From contig NZ_AP027041.1 in assembly GCF_027924565.1 (NCBI RefSeq), positions 1,178,001 to 1,242,000 of the forward strand: DNA of 64,000 nt. The letters are read 5' to 3'. Under the pieces are notes generated by a model. The model saw only the letters and a list, made by a program, of their open reading frames with translations, had not been told where the DNA came from and searched no databases. A program made the translations under genes and the position numbers. This document shows, piece after piece, positions 32,388 through 40,716 of the stretch. This DNA is from Lysobacter auxotrophicus (GTDB lineage: Bacteria; Pseudomonadota; Gammaproteobacteria; Xanthomonadales; Xanthomonadaceae). Position 1 is the first letter of the stretch. Each line of letters starts with the position of its first letter.

Positions 32388-34499
32388 TCACGCCGCCGCG
32401 GCGAACGCCTTCGTCGTACCCTGCGTGCGGAAGACCGACACGGCGTTGCCGAGCTGCGCCGCCTGGTCGACCATCGACTTGGCCGTGGCCGAAGCTTCCT
32501 CGACCAACGCTGCGTTCTGCTGCGTCGCTTCGTCCATGTGCACGACGGTGCGGCTGACCTGCTCGATGCCGGTGGCCTGTTCCTGCGAAGCGGCGGCGAT
32601 TTCCGCCATCAGGCCGGTCACGCGCTGCACCGAATCGACGATGCGTTGCATCGTGCCGCCGGCCTGCGAGACGAGCTGCGAACCGCTGGCGACCTGCGTC
32701 ACCGAGTCGTCGATCAGGCCCTTGATCTCCTTCGCCGCGCCCGCCGAACGCTGCGCGAGCGCGCGCACTTCGCCGGCCACCACCGCGAAACCACGGCCCT
32801 GTTCGCCTGCGCGTGCCGCTTCCACCGCCGCATTGAGCGCGAGGATGTTGGTCTGGAAGGCGATGCCGTCGATCACGCCGATGATCTCGGCGATGCGACG
32901 CGACGACTTCTCGATCCCTTCCATCGTCGCGACGACGTCGCCGACCACACGGCCGCCATCGCGCGCCACGTCGGCCGCGTCGGCAGCCTGCTGGCTCGCT
33001 TCGCGTGCGGTCTGCGCGTTCTGCCGCACGGTGGTGGTCAGTTCCTCCATCGACGCCGCGGTTTCCTCCAGGCTCGCCGCCTGCTGTTCGGTGCGCTGCG
33101 CGAGGTCGTTGTTGCCGGCGGAAATCTCCGCCGCGGCGCCGTTGATCGCGCGCGTCGCCGCGGCGATGCCACCGACGATCTCCACCAGCTGCGCCACGGT
33201 CGCGTTCGCGTCGTCACGCATGGTCGCGAACACGCCACGGTGCTCGCCCTCCATGCGTGCGGTGAGGTCGCCGTCGGCAATGGCGCGCAGCAGCGAGGAG
33301 ACCTGCTGCAGGTTGTGGTTGGTGCCGGACATCAGGCGGTTGAGGCCGCCCACCATCTCGCGGAAATCGTGCTGGAACGCCGCTTCATCGCCGCGCGTGG
33401 CGAAATCGCCCTGCGCCGCGCACGCGACGAGGCGGCGGATCTCGGCGTTGATGGCGCCGAGGTTGCGCTTGGATGCGGCCATCGCCTGCGTGATGGACGC
33501 TTTCTCGCCTGGCAGTTCCTCCATGTCGACCGACAGGTCGCCCACGGCGTAGCGCTGCATCACGCCGAGCATGCGTTCGATCAGCGCCACCTGCGTGGCG
33601 ACGAGCGCGTTGGTGTCCTCGACCATGCGGCCGAACGCGCCGGGGAAGCGCGAAGCGTCCATGCGGAAACCCATCTGGCCGGCGTCGTGGCGCGCGGCCA
33701 TGTCGGCCTGCGCATCGGAGACGGCGGTGAGCGTCGCGGTGACCTCGAGCATGGCGCGGGCGAGGGTGCCGATCTCGTCGCGCGTGGTCACCGCGAGGCG
33801 CGCATCGAGCTCGCCTCGCGAGACCGACTGCGCGGCGCGCGCGACGTCCACGATCGGACGCACGATCGCGCGGCGCACCCACCAGCCGATGACGGTGATC
33901 AGCGCGAGCGCTGCGAACACGGTCAGCGCGGCGGCGATGACGAGGCTGCGGCGCGAATCCTGCGAGTTCTTCTGCACGGCGGCGTCGGCCAGCACCTTGG
34001 TGCGGTCGATCAGCGTTTCCAGCGTGCGCGTGGGTTCGCGGTCCATGCCGTGCACCGCGGCGTCGCCGACGCGCGTGTCGTAGCCCGAATCGGCGAAGGT
34101 CGTCAGTGCGGCGAGATAGCGCGCCTGCAGGGTCTGGTGTTGCGCCGCGAAGTCGCGCGCGATCTTCGCTGCGCCGGGATCGGCCAGGCCGTCCGCGAGG
34201 CGCAGCGTGAGGTCGTGCACCTGCGCGCCGTTGTCCTTGAACGCGGTCAGGTGCTTCTCGCGCATCGCCGCATCGTTGCCGCGGATCAGCACGTTCTTCC
34301 ACTCCTGCACTTGCGCGCGGAATTCACGGCCGACGCGCTCGGCGTCGGTGGCCTGCTGGACCTGGGGCGGGACTTCGGTGGACAGATTGAGCCACGCGGA
34401 GGCGAGACCGCCGAGCGCGCAGAAGAGGATGACGGTGAGGCCGAGCGCGAGCGCGCCCAGCAGTTTGGTTTGCAGGCTGGTCGAACGTGGGGAAGTCAT
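32388..34499 (-). CDS. Methyl-accepting chemotaxis protein
   Basis: 703 residues. Membrane helices near residues 13-37 and 184-208 enclose a helical periplasmic sensor domain of about 145 residues. A HAMP domain ([18 protein letters not shown]) is followed by two further HAMP-like segments ([19 protein letters not shown] and [16 protein letters not shown]), then the long signalling coiled coil. The conserved hairpin tip [21 protein letters not shown] (in part) that contacts CheA and CheW is intact. No C-terminal CheR/CheB-docking pentapeptide is seen. No che gene is nearby; ligand unknown. Confidence 0.93.
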   Translation of the reverse strand: MTSPRSTSLQTKLLGALALGLTVILFCALGGLASAWLNLSTEVPPQVQQATDAERVGREFRAQVQEWKNVLIRGNDAAMREKHLTAFKDNGAQVHDLTLRLADGLADPGAAKIARDFAAQHQTLQARYLAALTTFADSGYDTRVGDAAVHGMDREPTRTLETLIDRTKVLADAAVQKNSQDSRRSLVIAAALTVFAALALITVIGWWVRRAIVRPIVDVARAAQSVSRGELDARLAVTTRDEIGTLARAMLEVTATLTAVSDAQADMAARHDAGQMGFRMDASRFPGAFGRMVEDTNALVATQVALIERMLGVMQRYAVGDLSVDMEELPGEKASITQAMAASKRNLGAINAEIRRLVACAAQGDFATRGDEAAFQHDFREMVGGLNRLMSGTNHNLQQVSSLLRAIADGDLTARMEGEHRGVFATMRDDANATVAQLVEIVGGIAAATRAINGAAAEISAGNNDLAQRTEQQAASLEETAASMEELTTTVRQNAQTAREASQQAADAADVARDGGRVVGDVVATMEGIEKSSRRIAEIIGVIDGIAFQTNILALNAAVEAARAGEQGRGFAVVAGEVRALAQRSAGAAKEIKGLIDDSVTQVASGSQLVSQAGGTMQRIVDSVQRVTGLMAEIAAASQEQATGIEQVSRTVVHMDEATQQNAALVEEASATAKSMVDQAAQLGNAVSVFRTQGTTKAFAAAA

Positions 34500-34623
34500 G
34501 GGATTTCTGGAGGCCTAAGGGACGCAGGACCTCCATTCCCCGCATGGCCACTATCGGCCTGTGGGCGCGGCCCTTTAGCAGGCCGCAGCGCATCTTTCGT
34601 TCAGTTTTCGCGGATCGCAGCAG

Positions 34624-35265
34624 CTAGAACAGCATGTCGATCCAGCCCGCGGCGGCAGTCGCCAGGCTGCCGGACAGCACGCCGAACACCCCGATCGCGA
34701 TGACGCCGGCGCCCCACGCCACCGCCATCAGCCAGCCGTCGCGTTCGAGCAGTGCGAACGCGAACAGCAGCAGCAACGCGCCGAACAGGTAATTGGTGAA
34801 GGGGATCGGCAGCGACAGCAGCAGGCCGAGCAACACCAACAGCACGCCGGTGAAGAAGTCGGCGACGCGATGGTCCAGCAGCACCGGCAGGCGCGGCTTC
34901 ACGACCTTCTCCAGACGCGTGAGCCACGGCGCCAGCAGGTCGCGGAAGCGCGCCATCGCATGGCGATGCGGCCCGCGGCGCGCGAGGAATTTCGGCAACC
35001 ACGGCTGGCGCAGGCCGATCAGCAACTGCAGGCCGATGAGGATCACCAGCGGTCCACTGATCGCGCCGCCCACGCCCGGGATCGGAATGAACGCCGGGAT
35101 GGTCGAGACGAACAGCAGCATGCCGAAGGAGCGATCGCCCAGGCCGTGCAGCACATCGCCCATGCGCAGCTGTTCGTCCGGATCGCCCGCCGCGAACACG
35201 TCGAGCAGGGCGCGCGTGCCGGCCTCGCGGTACTCGTGGCGGTCGTGGTCAGCCGGAGGCGTCAT
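34624..35265 (-). CDS. ExoD-family membrane protein
   Basis: 213 residues. The family pattern is clear: LRMGDVLHGLGDRSFGMLLF, then FIPIPGVGGAISGPLVILIGLQLL, LPKFLARR and LLVLLGLLLSLPIPFTNYLF. Four to five hydrophobic segments make it an inner-membrane protein. ExoD was found in Sinorhizobium as affecting exopolysaccharide and alkaline tolerance; its biochemical role is unknown. Its start overlaps the end of the upstream CNNM/CBS gene by 17 bases, so the two are translationally linked. Confidence 0.88.
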   Translation of the reverse strand: MTPPADHDRHEYREAGTRALLDVFAAGDPDEQLRMGDVLHGLGDRSFGMLLFVSTIPAFIPIPGVGGAISGPLVILIGLQLLIGLRQPWLPKFLARRGPHRHAMARFRDLLAPWLTRLEKVVKPRLPVLLDHRVADFFTGVLLVLLGLLLSLPIPFTNYLFGALLLLFAFALLERDGWLMAVAWGAGVIAIGVFGVLSGSLATAAAGWIDMLF

Positions 35266-36586
35266 CCGTCACCGGTTCGGGTTCGGGCTTCCGTGCGAGC
35301 AGCAGCTTGTCGATGCGCGGGCCGTCCAGGTCGACGACTTCGATGCGCCACTGCGCCCAGTCGAAATGCTCGCCCACGTAGGGAATGCGACCGAAGTGCG
35401 CGATCACCATGCCTGCGGCGGTGTGGAAATCGTGCTCGTCCTCGTCGGGCAGGCGCCCGCCGCCGATGAGTTCGCGCAGGTCTTCCACCGGCAGCGAGCC
35501 GTCCAGCAGGAACGAGCCGTCGGCGCGCTCCACCACCGGCGCATGGCTGTCGTCCTCGGCCTCGCCGAGCACGCCGCCGATGGCGTGCACGCGTCCGACG
35601 ATGGCGTCCATCAGGTCGGCCACGGTGACCATGCCGGTAACGTCGCCGTATTCGTCGACGACCAGCGCGAGCGATTGCTGTTCTTCGCGGAAGATCTCCA
35701 GCAGCTTCATCGCGTGCGTGGATTCGGAGACGAACAGCGGCTCGCGCAATTCCTTGAACAGATCCGGGGCGCGTTCGTCGAGGCGATCCAGGAGCGATTT
35801 GACCTCCAGGATGCCCAGTACCTCGCTGTCGTTCTCGCGATACACCGGATAGCGCGAGAACGGCGTCTCGCGCATCGTCGCCAGGTTCTCGGCGAAATCG
35901 ACCGAAGCATCGAGCCACGTGATGCGCGTGCGCGGCGTCATCAGGCTCTCGGCGGTGCGATCGCCCAGGCCCAGCACGCGGTTCATCATCTTGCGCTCGT
36001 CGGCGTCGATCACGCCCTGCTCGTGGCCTTCGCTCACCAGCAGGCGGATTTCCTCTTCGCTGATGGCGTTGCGCGCGTCGTCCTTCACGCCGAGCAGGCG
36101 AAGGAACAGCCGGTTGATCGCGCCCAGCGAGGCGACGATGGGACGCGCGATGCGCGACAGCCAGTACAGCGGAATGGCGACCGAGCACGCGATGCGCTCG
36201 GACGCGGTGAGCGCCAGGCGCTTGGGGATCAGCTCGCCGAAGATGACGGAGGCGGCCGTGATCAGCGTGACCGCCGTGCCGATGCCGATGGCGCGCGCGT
36301 ACTGCGCCGCGTCCGGCCAGACGCCCTGGAACCAGCTGGCGATCGCCAGGCCGATCGACTCGCCGCCGAAGGTGCCGGTGAGGATGCCGATGCCGGTGAT
36401 GCCCACCTGCACGGTCGAGAGCAGGTTGTCGGGATGCTCCGCCAGCTCGAACGCGACCTGCGCGCCGCGGCTGGTTTCGGCCATCTGCTTGAGTTTGATC
36501 TTGCGCGAGGTCATCAGCGCCATCTCCGACATCGCGAAGAAGGCGTTGAGGACGATCAGGGCAATGACGATCAGCAGTTCCAGCAT
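35249..36586 (-). CDS. CNNM/CBS-domain transporter (hemolysin-family, CorC/HlyC type)
   Basis: 445 residues. The N-terminal DUF21/CNNM membrane domain (about 1-190; AFFAMSEMALMTSRKIKLKQ, VQVGITGIGILTGTFGG, VIFGELIPKRLAL) is followed by two CBS domains (about 205-330; MTPRTRITWLDAS, VVDEYGDVTGMVTVADLMD) and a C-terminal transporter-associated domain (ERADGSFLLDGSLPVEDL). Relatives move magnesium or sodium ions or protect against metal stress; older names call them hemolysins without proof. It is upstream of and overlaps the exoD-like gene. Confidence 0.92.
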   Translation of the reverse strand: MLELLIVIALIVLNAFFAMSEMALMTSRKIKLKQMAETSRGAQVAFELAEHPDNLLSTVQVGITGIGILTGTFGGESIGLAIASWFQGVWPDAAQYARAIGIGTAVTLITAASVIFGELIPKRLALTASERIACSVAIPLYWLSRIARPIVASLGAINRLFLRLLGVKDDARNAISEEEIRLLVSEGHEQGVIDADERKMMNRVLGLGDRTAESLMTPRTRITWLDASVDFAENLATMRETPFSRYPVYRENDSEVLGILEVKSLLDRLDERAPDLFKELREPLFVSESTHAMKLLEIFREEQQSLALVVDEYGDVTGMVTVADLMDAIVGRVHAIGGVLGEAEDDSHAPVVERADGSFLLDGSLPVEDLRELIGGGRLPDEDEHDFHTAAGMVIAHFGRIPYVGEHFDWAQWRIEVVDLDGPRIDKLLLARKPEPEPVTDDASG

Positions 36587-36864
36587 GCGGTCCGTCCGTC
36601 AGGATGTTGGCAGGCTGGGGTGCAGGCGCCGTGAGGGCGCTGGCCGTGTGGGCGCGCGATGCGCGCGAAGGCGGGGGTGGGCGGCCGTTCTGGGTCGTCG
36701 TCCATTGCGTGGAGGCTGGGTGAAAAGGGGGATAAGCGTCTGGATGGTAGCAGGACGGCGGAAATCAACCCGGCAACGGGCGCGCGCCGATGTCCCCAAA
36801 CCGTCATAATTCGCCCCGCAGACCCACCGAGCCGGCCGTTCCGGCACCACGAGGCCCCCTCCGC

Positions 36865-37491
36865 ATGTTCTCCCTGCAAACGATCTTCGGCCAAGGCAAC
36901 CAGTTCTATACGCTGCTGGAAGAGGCCGCCGTCGCCGCCCACGACAGCACCCGCGCCCTCCACGCCATGCTCAAGGCCGCCGATCGCCAGCCCGCGCTGG
37001 ACGCCTTCAAGCTGGCCCGCCAGCGCGAGCGCGAAGCGTCCGACAAGATCAGCCACGAGCTGGTCAACAGCTTCATCACCCCGATCGAACGCGAGGACAT
37101 CGAAGCCCTGGCCTCGGCGCTGTACAAGATTCCCAAGCAGGTCGAGAAGTTCGCCGACCGCTACTCGCTCGCCACGCGCCACCTGGAGCACATCGATTTC
37201 GCGCCGCGCGCGGCGATGCTGGAGCAGGCCTCGGCGGTCGTGGTGAAGATGGTGCACGAGCTGCGCAACCTGAAGCTCGAGCCGATGAAGGCGCTCAACG
37301 ACCAGTTGCGCTCCATCGAGAACGAAGCCGACCGCCTGATGCTCGAGCTGTACCGCGACATCTACTCCGGCCGGCTCGACAACCTGCAAATGTTCCTGCT
37401 CAAGGAATTCTTCGAGATCCTGGAGAAGGCCATCGACCGCTGCCGCGAAGCGGGCGTGGTCGCGTACGAAATCGTGTTGAAGAACTCCTGA
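36865..37491 (+). CDS. DUF47 (PhoU-like) phosphate transport accessory protein
   Basis: 208 residues from ATG 36865; the frame is open upstream but not conserved. The all-helical PhoU-like fold shows FGQGNQFYTLLEEAA, ELVNSFITPIEREDIEALA, IPKQVEKFADRY and IENEADRLMLELYRDIYSG, with the ExxxD metal-binding pattern. DUF47 proteins are normally encoded next to Pit transporters and are thought to control them; here pit follows 138 bp downstream. Confidence 0.92.
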   Translation: MFSLQTIFGQGNQFYTLLEEAAVAAHDSTRALHAMLKAADRQPALDAFKLARQREREASDKISHELVNSFITPIEREDIEALASALYKIPKQVEKFADRYSLATRHLEHIDFAPRAAMLEQASAVVVKMVHELRNLKLEPMKALNDQLRSIENEADRLMLELYRDIYSGRLDNLQMFLLKEFFEILEKAIDRCREAGVVAYEIVLKNS

Positions 37492-37582
37492 TGCATACCG
37501 CACGACGCTCCACGCACACCGGCTTCGGCGGCGCGTGCATCGGCGGTGCCGATGCACTCAAGTCGCTTACCCATAACCCCGC

Positions 37583-37624
37583 CTCGCCGCTGCGCGGCGA
37601 GTCCGCCCCCTCAAGCTAAGGGGG
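37583..37624 (+). promoter_or_regulatory. Two hairpins in the pit leader; the second covers the ribosome-binding site
   Basis: CTCGCCGC/GCGGCGAG (37583-37601) and CCCCCT-CAAGCTA-AGGGGG (37606-37624). The right arm of the second is the pit Shine-Dalgarno sequence AAGGGGG, five bases before ATG 37630. Confidence 0.6.
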
Positions 37625-37629
37625 CAACG

Positions 37630-38757
37630 ATGCTGACCCTCGTTCTGGTGGTGGTATTCGCGGCGCTTGCCTTCGAGTACATCAACGGCTTCCACGACAC
37701 CGCCAACTCCATCGCCACCGTCGTGGCGACCAAGGTGCTGTCGCCGATCCAGGCGGTGATGCTGGCGGCGAGCACCAACCTGCTGGGCGCGCTGTGGGGC
37801 ACCGCGGTGGCCAAGACGATCGCGTCCGGCCTGCTCGACACCGGCGTGGTGGAAGTCACCTCGCAGCTGATCCTGTGCGCGCTGCTCGGCGCGATCGTGT
37901 GGAACCTGATCACGTGGTGGAAGGGCCTGCCGTCCTCGTCCTCGCACGCGCTGATCGGCGGACTGTGCGGTGCGGCCGTGGCCGCGGCCAGCAACAACTT
38001 CCACTCGGTGATCTGGTCGCAGCCCGCGGACCCCTGGTACAAGAGCGCCGGCGTGCTGTGGAAGGTCGTCGTGCCGATGTTCTCCTCGCCGCTGCTCGGC
38101 TTCGCCGCCGGTTTCCTGGTGATGGGCGTGCTGTTCGCGATCATCTCCTTCATGGCGCGCAGCGGCGGCATCCTGGGCCGCATGGCGCGTCCGCGCTGGG
38201 TCAATGCGTTCTTCGGCAAGGCGCAGCTGGCCTCGGCCGCGGGCATGGGCTTCGCGCACGGCATGAACGACGCGCAGAAGACGATGGGCATCATCGCGCT
38301 GGCGCTGGTCGGCGCGCAGTCGGCGGGCACGCTGGACAACCTGCCGTCGTGGCTGGCGTTCCTGCATCCCTCGCAGGCCGCGCTGGAGAACAACGACATC
38401 GACCTGTGGATCAAGCTCACCTGCGCCATCGTGATGGCCGCCGGCACCGCCGCGGGCGGCTGGCGCATCATCAAGACGCTCGGCCACAAGCTGGTGAAGC
38501 TGCATCCGATCAACGGTTTCGCCGCCGAAACCAGCGCCGCGGCGGTGATCATGGCCGCCTCGTCGCTCGGCATCCCGGTGTCGACCACGCACAACATCTC
38601 CTCGGCCATCATGGGCGTGGGCACGGCCAAGCGCTTCAACGCGATCAAGTGGACCGTGGTGGAAAAGATGATCTGGGCGTGGATCCTCACGATCCCGGCC
38701 GCTGCCGGCATCGCGTATGCGTTCTTCGAGGCGTTCCGGTTCTTCGGCTGGGCGTGA
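37630..38757 (+). CDS. pit: Low-affinity inorganic phosphate transporter, Pit family
   Basis: 375 residues from ATG 37630. The two inverted-repeat signatures of the PiT family are present: FEYINGFHDTANSIATVVAT near the start (residues about 12-31) and GFAHGMNDAQKTMGIIALAL in the second half, each with the GxxDxx core that binds phosphate and cation. About ten membrane helices can be seen. A second conserved VSTTHNISSAIMGVG repeats SSSSHALIGGLCG. It imports phosphate or metal-phosphate with protons. The DUF47 gene upstream is its usual partner; the leader can hide the ribosome site (37583-37624). Confidence 0.95.
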   Translation: MLTLVLVVVFAALAFEYINGFHDTANSIATVVATKVLSPIQAVMLAASTNLLGALWGTAVAKTIASGLLDTGVVEVTSQLILCALLGAIVWNLITWWKGLPSSSSHALIGGLCGAAVAAASNNFHSVIWSQPADPWYKSAGVLWKVVVPMFSSPLLGFAAGFLVMGVLFAIISFMARSGGILGRMARPRWVNAFFGKAQLASAAGMGFAHGMNDAQKTMGIIALALVGAQSAGTLDNLPSWLAFLHPSQAALENNDIDLWIKLTCAIVMAAGTAAGGWRIIKTLGHKLVKLHPINGFAAETSAAAVIMAASSLGIPVSTTHNISSAIMGVGTAKRFNAIKWTVVEKMIWAWILTIPAAAGIAYAFFEAFRFFGWA

Positions 38758-38792
38758 CCTTCCGGGATTCCTGATAACCATCACAAGCAGCG

Positions 38793-38823
38793 AAAAGGCC
38801 CGCCAATCGGCGGGCCTTTTGTT
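38793..38823 (+). terminator. Intrinsic terminator after pit
   Basis: AAAAGGCCCGCC and GGCGGGCCTTTT with an AATC-type loop and T-rich tail, 36 bp after the stop; also usable by the convergent gene. A GATTCCC heptamer repeated three times follows (38836-38856). Confidence 0.88.
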
Positions 38824-38866
38824 TCACGATCTTTCGATTCCCGATTCCCGATTCCCGGATCCGGCC

Positions 38867-39277
38867 TCAGAACAGATCGCCACCGGCCGACAGCATGCGT
38901 TCCATGCGATCGCCGAGGCCGCCGATTTCCAGCACGAGGCGATCGATTTCCGCCGCGTCGAGGCCGTCGTAGGGACGGTTCTCGCACAGTTGCAGGTGCG
39001 GCACGCCGTCGAGGTCGCCGATCGCCAGATACCCCACGCGGCTCTGCCAGTTGAAGATCAGTGCACGCTTCGCGTCCAGGCCGGTGATCGGCGCCACCGC
39101 GGTGCTGACGCGCAGGTACGGGCGGCCGTCGTCGTCGTCCAGTTCGGACAGGAAGATCGCCTGGTGGCGGGTGCCCTGTTCGAGCGACAGTTCGATGCAC
39201 AGCACGTCGACGTCGTGGTCGGTCAGGCGGAATTTCGCGGCCTGGAGGTGGCTGCGGATCGAATCGAAGTTGCGCAC
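38867..39277 (-). CDS. Uncharacterised small protein (possible YbjN/secretion-chaperone-like fold)
   Basis: 136 residues from GTG 39277, chosen because AGGAG lies eight bases upstream on the minus strand; a longer frame reaches 39493 but runs through the divergent gene. The sequence alternates strands and helices: FDSIRSHLQAAKFRLT, VDVLCIELSLEQ, HQAIFLSELDDDDGRPYLRVST, YLAIGDLDGVPHLQLCEN, then a helical end LVLEIGGLGDRMERML. The helix-strand-strand-strand-helix order resembles YbjN or type III chaperone-like domains, but I do not recognise a specific family. It is divergent from the alkyltransferase-like gene with 39 bp between starts. Confidence 0.75.
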   Translation of the reverse strand: MRNFDSIRSHLQAAKFRLTDHDVDVLCIELSLEQGTRHQAIFLSELDDDDGRPYLRVSTAVAPITGLDAKRALIFNWQSRVGYLAIGDLDGVPHLQLCENRPYDGLDAAEIDRLVLEIGGLGDRMERMLSAGGDLF

Positions 39278-39316
39278 GGAGCGGCTCCTGCCGGGGGAGA
39301 CCGGTATGCTACCGCG

Positions 39317-39775
39317 ATGAGCAAGGCGCCTGCCGACGACGCACATGGACGGATTCTCGCCGCGATCCTGGCGATCCCCGCGGGCGAGGTCGCGGGCTAC
39401 GGTGAAGTCGCCCGTCGCGCGGGCCTGCCGGGACGTGCGCGGCTCGTCGCGCGGCTGCTCGGACAGAACGAGGATCCCGCGCTGCCGTGGCATCGCGTGC
39501 TGCGCTCGGACGGCCGCATCGCGTTTCCGGAAGGCTCCAGGGGCTTTCGCGAACAGAGCCAGCGCCTGCGCGCCGAGGGCGTGCGTGTGGAATCGGGCAA
39601 GGTGAAGGGCCAGCGCGCCGCCGCGACGCTGGACGAGCAGATGTGGGGCATGCCGATGTCGGCGCCGCCGCCCACGCGCCCGCGTCGCAGTGCGCCCGTC
39701 AAGACGTCCAAGACCGCCCGCAACGCGGCGAAGCCCGTCGCCGGCAACGCCCGGCGGCGCGGCGCCAACGGCTGA
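39317..39775 (+). CDS. Alkyltransferase-like protein (ATL, MGMT-related without catalytic Cys)
   Basis: 152 residues from ATG 39317. The first 105 residues are an MGMT-type DNA-binding domain with IPAGEVAGYGEVARRAGLPGRAR, but the acceptor-cysteine motif PCHRV is PWHRV (Trp58), the defining change of ATL proteins. Tyr28 and Arg40 are in position for nucleotide flipping and finger insertion. ATLs bind O6-alkylguanine without repairing it and hand it to nucleotide excision repair. The C-terminal 45 residues are a basic Pro/Ala/Arg/Lys tail (RPRRSAPVKTSKTAR) not found in the core domain, likely extra DNA contact. Confidence 0.88.
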   Translation: MSKAPADDAHGRILAAILAIPAGEVAGYGEVARRAGLPGRARLVARLLGQNEDPALPWHRVLRSDGRIAFPEGSRGFREQSQRLRAEGVRVESGKVKGQRAAATLDEQMWGMPMSAPPPTRPRRSAPVKTSKTARNAAKPVAGNARRRGANG

Positions 39776-39862
39776 TCGACGAAGCCGCCCGCGGCGTGTA
39801 TCGCGCGCGAACGCAGTCGGCCGTCGCGGCGGCTACCATGTAGTGCACCCGAAGGAGCCGTG

Positions 39863-40519
39863 ATGTTTTCCAACCTTCCCCCCGTCACCAAGGCCCTGCT
39901 CATCGCGAACGGACTGGTGTTCGTGCTGCAGCTGATCATCGGTGACGTCGCACTCGCGCAATTCATGCTGTGGCCGCCGCACAGCGATGCCGACCTGTAC
40001 GGCGTCGGCTTCATGCCGTGGCAGCTGGCCACCTACGGTTTCATGCACGGCGGCTTCGCCCATCTGCTCTTCAACATGCTCGCGCTGGCGATGTTCGGCG
40101 CGCCGCTGGAGCATGTGTGGGGCGATCGCCGTTACCTCACCTACTACATGGTCTGCATCGTGGGCGCCGCGCTGTGCCAGCTGGCGGTCGGCATGTGGAC
40201 GGTGTCGCAGGGCGAAGCGGCGTATCCGACCGTCGGTGCGTCCGGCGGCATTTTCGGACTGCTGCTCGCGTACGGGATGCTGTTCCCGAACCAGCGCGTG
40301 ATGCTGCTCATCCCGCCGATCCCGATGAAGGCGCGCACGCTGGTGATCGTCTACGGCGCGATCGAGCTGCTGCTGGGCGTGACGAACACGATGCCGGGCG
40401 TCGCGCATTTCGCGCACCTGGGCGGAATGCTGTTCGGCTGGCTGCTGATCCGCTATTGGCGCGGGCAGCCGCCGTTCCGGCGCAAGGGTGGGCCGCCGCG
40501 CATGCGTGTGGTGAGGTGA
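39863..40519 (+). CDS. Rhomboid-family intramembrane serine protease
   Basis: 218 residues; ATG 39863 is five bases after GAAGGAG, so preferred to GTG 39860. Six hydrophobic segments are seen. Catalytic residues are Ser127 in VGASGGIFGLLLAY and His185 in VAHFAHLGGMLFGW; the GFMHGGFAHLLFNMLALAMFG segment (in part) holds the oxyanion-region His and Asn. It cleaves membrane-spanning substrates within the bilayer; the substrate is unknown. The C-terminus is basic (FRRKGGPPRMRVVR). Downstream lie palindromic repeats and the convergent M13 peptidase gene. Confidence 0.93.
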   Translation: MFSNLPPVTKALLIANGLVFVLQLIIGDVALAQFMLWPPHSDADLYGVGFMPWQLATYGFMHGGFAHLLFNMLALAMFGAPLEHVWGDRRYLTYYMVCIVGAALCQLAVGMWTVSQGEAAYPTVGASGGIFGLLLAYGMLFPNQRVMLLIPPIPMKARTLVIVYGAIELLLGVTNTMPGVAHFAHLGGMLFGWLLIRYWRGQPPFRRKGGPPRMRVVR

Positions 40520-40568
40520 TCGCAATCGATGCGCTGTCGATCGCCATAGGCCCGTCATTGCGCCCCTG

Positions 40569-40600
40569 ATCGTCATCCCCGCGAAGGCGGGGATCCAAGG
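40569..40600. repeat. Dispersed CCCCGC-GAAGG-CGGGG palindrome
   Basis: ATCGTCATCCCCGCGAAGGC followed by GGGGATCCA: arms CCCCGC and GCGGGG around GAAG. The type is common in many proteobacterial genomes as a dispersed repeat and encodes the frequent spurious peptide PWIPAFAGMT on the minus strand. Confidence 0.6.
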
Positions 40601-40620
40601 GCTCTCCACGCTTTCCTTTT

Positions 40621-40697
40621 GTAGCCCGGGTAAGCGAGGCGCATCCGGGAACACTGCCGCCTGTCCAACCCGGGTGCGCTTCGCTTACCCGGGCGAC
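40621..40697. repeat. GTAG-type REP palindrome (copy 2)
   Basis: Left arm GTAGCCCGGGTAAGCG, right arm CGCTTACCCGGGCGAC, with internal CCCGGGT/ACCCGGG-type dyads and a central loop near 40650-40668. It lies between the convergent rhomboid and M13 genes. Confidence 0.8.
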
Positions 40698-40716
40698 AAC
40701 CGCAAAATCCGCTGCC

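Noticed and set aside
35249-36586. Haemolysin (toxin) annotation
   Set aside because: The CNNM-CBS-CorC/HlyC architecture is that of an ion transporter family; the toxin name is historical.
38836-38856. GATTCCC heptamer repeated three times
   Set aside because: Too short and isolated to support a function; recorded only with the terminator after pit.
39317-39775. Active O6-methylguanine-DNA methyltransferase
   Set aside because: The acceptor Cys is replaced by Trp58 in PWHRV, so it cannot accept the alkyl group.
39833-40654. 273-residue minus-strand frame containing PWIPAFAGMT
   Set aside because: Antisense to the rhomboid gene; the peptide is the usual translation of a dispersed palindromic repeat.
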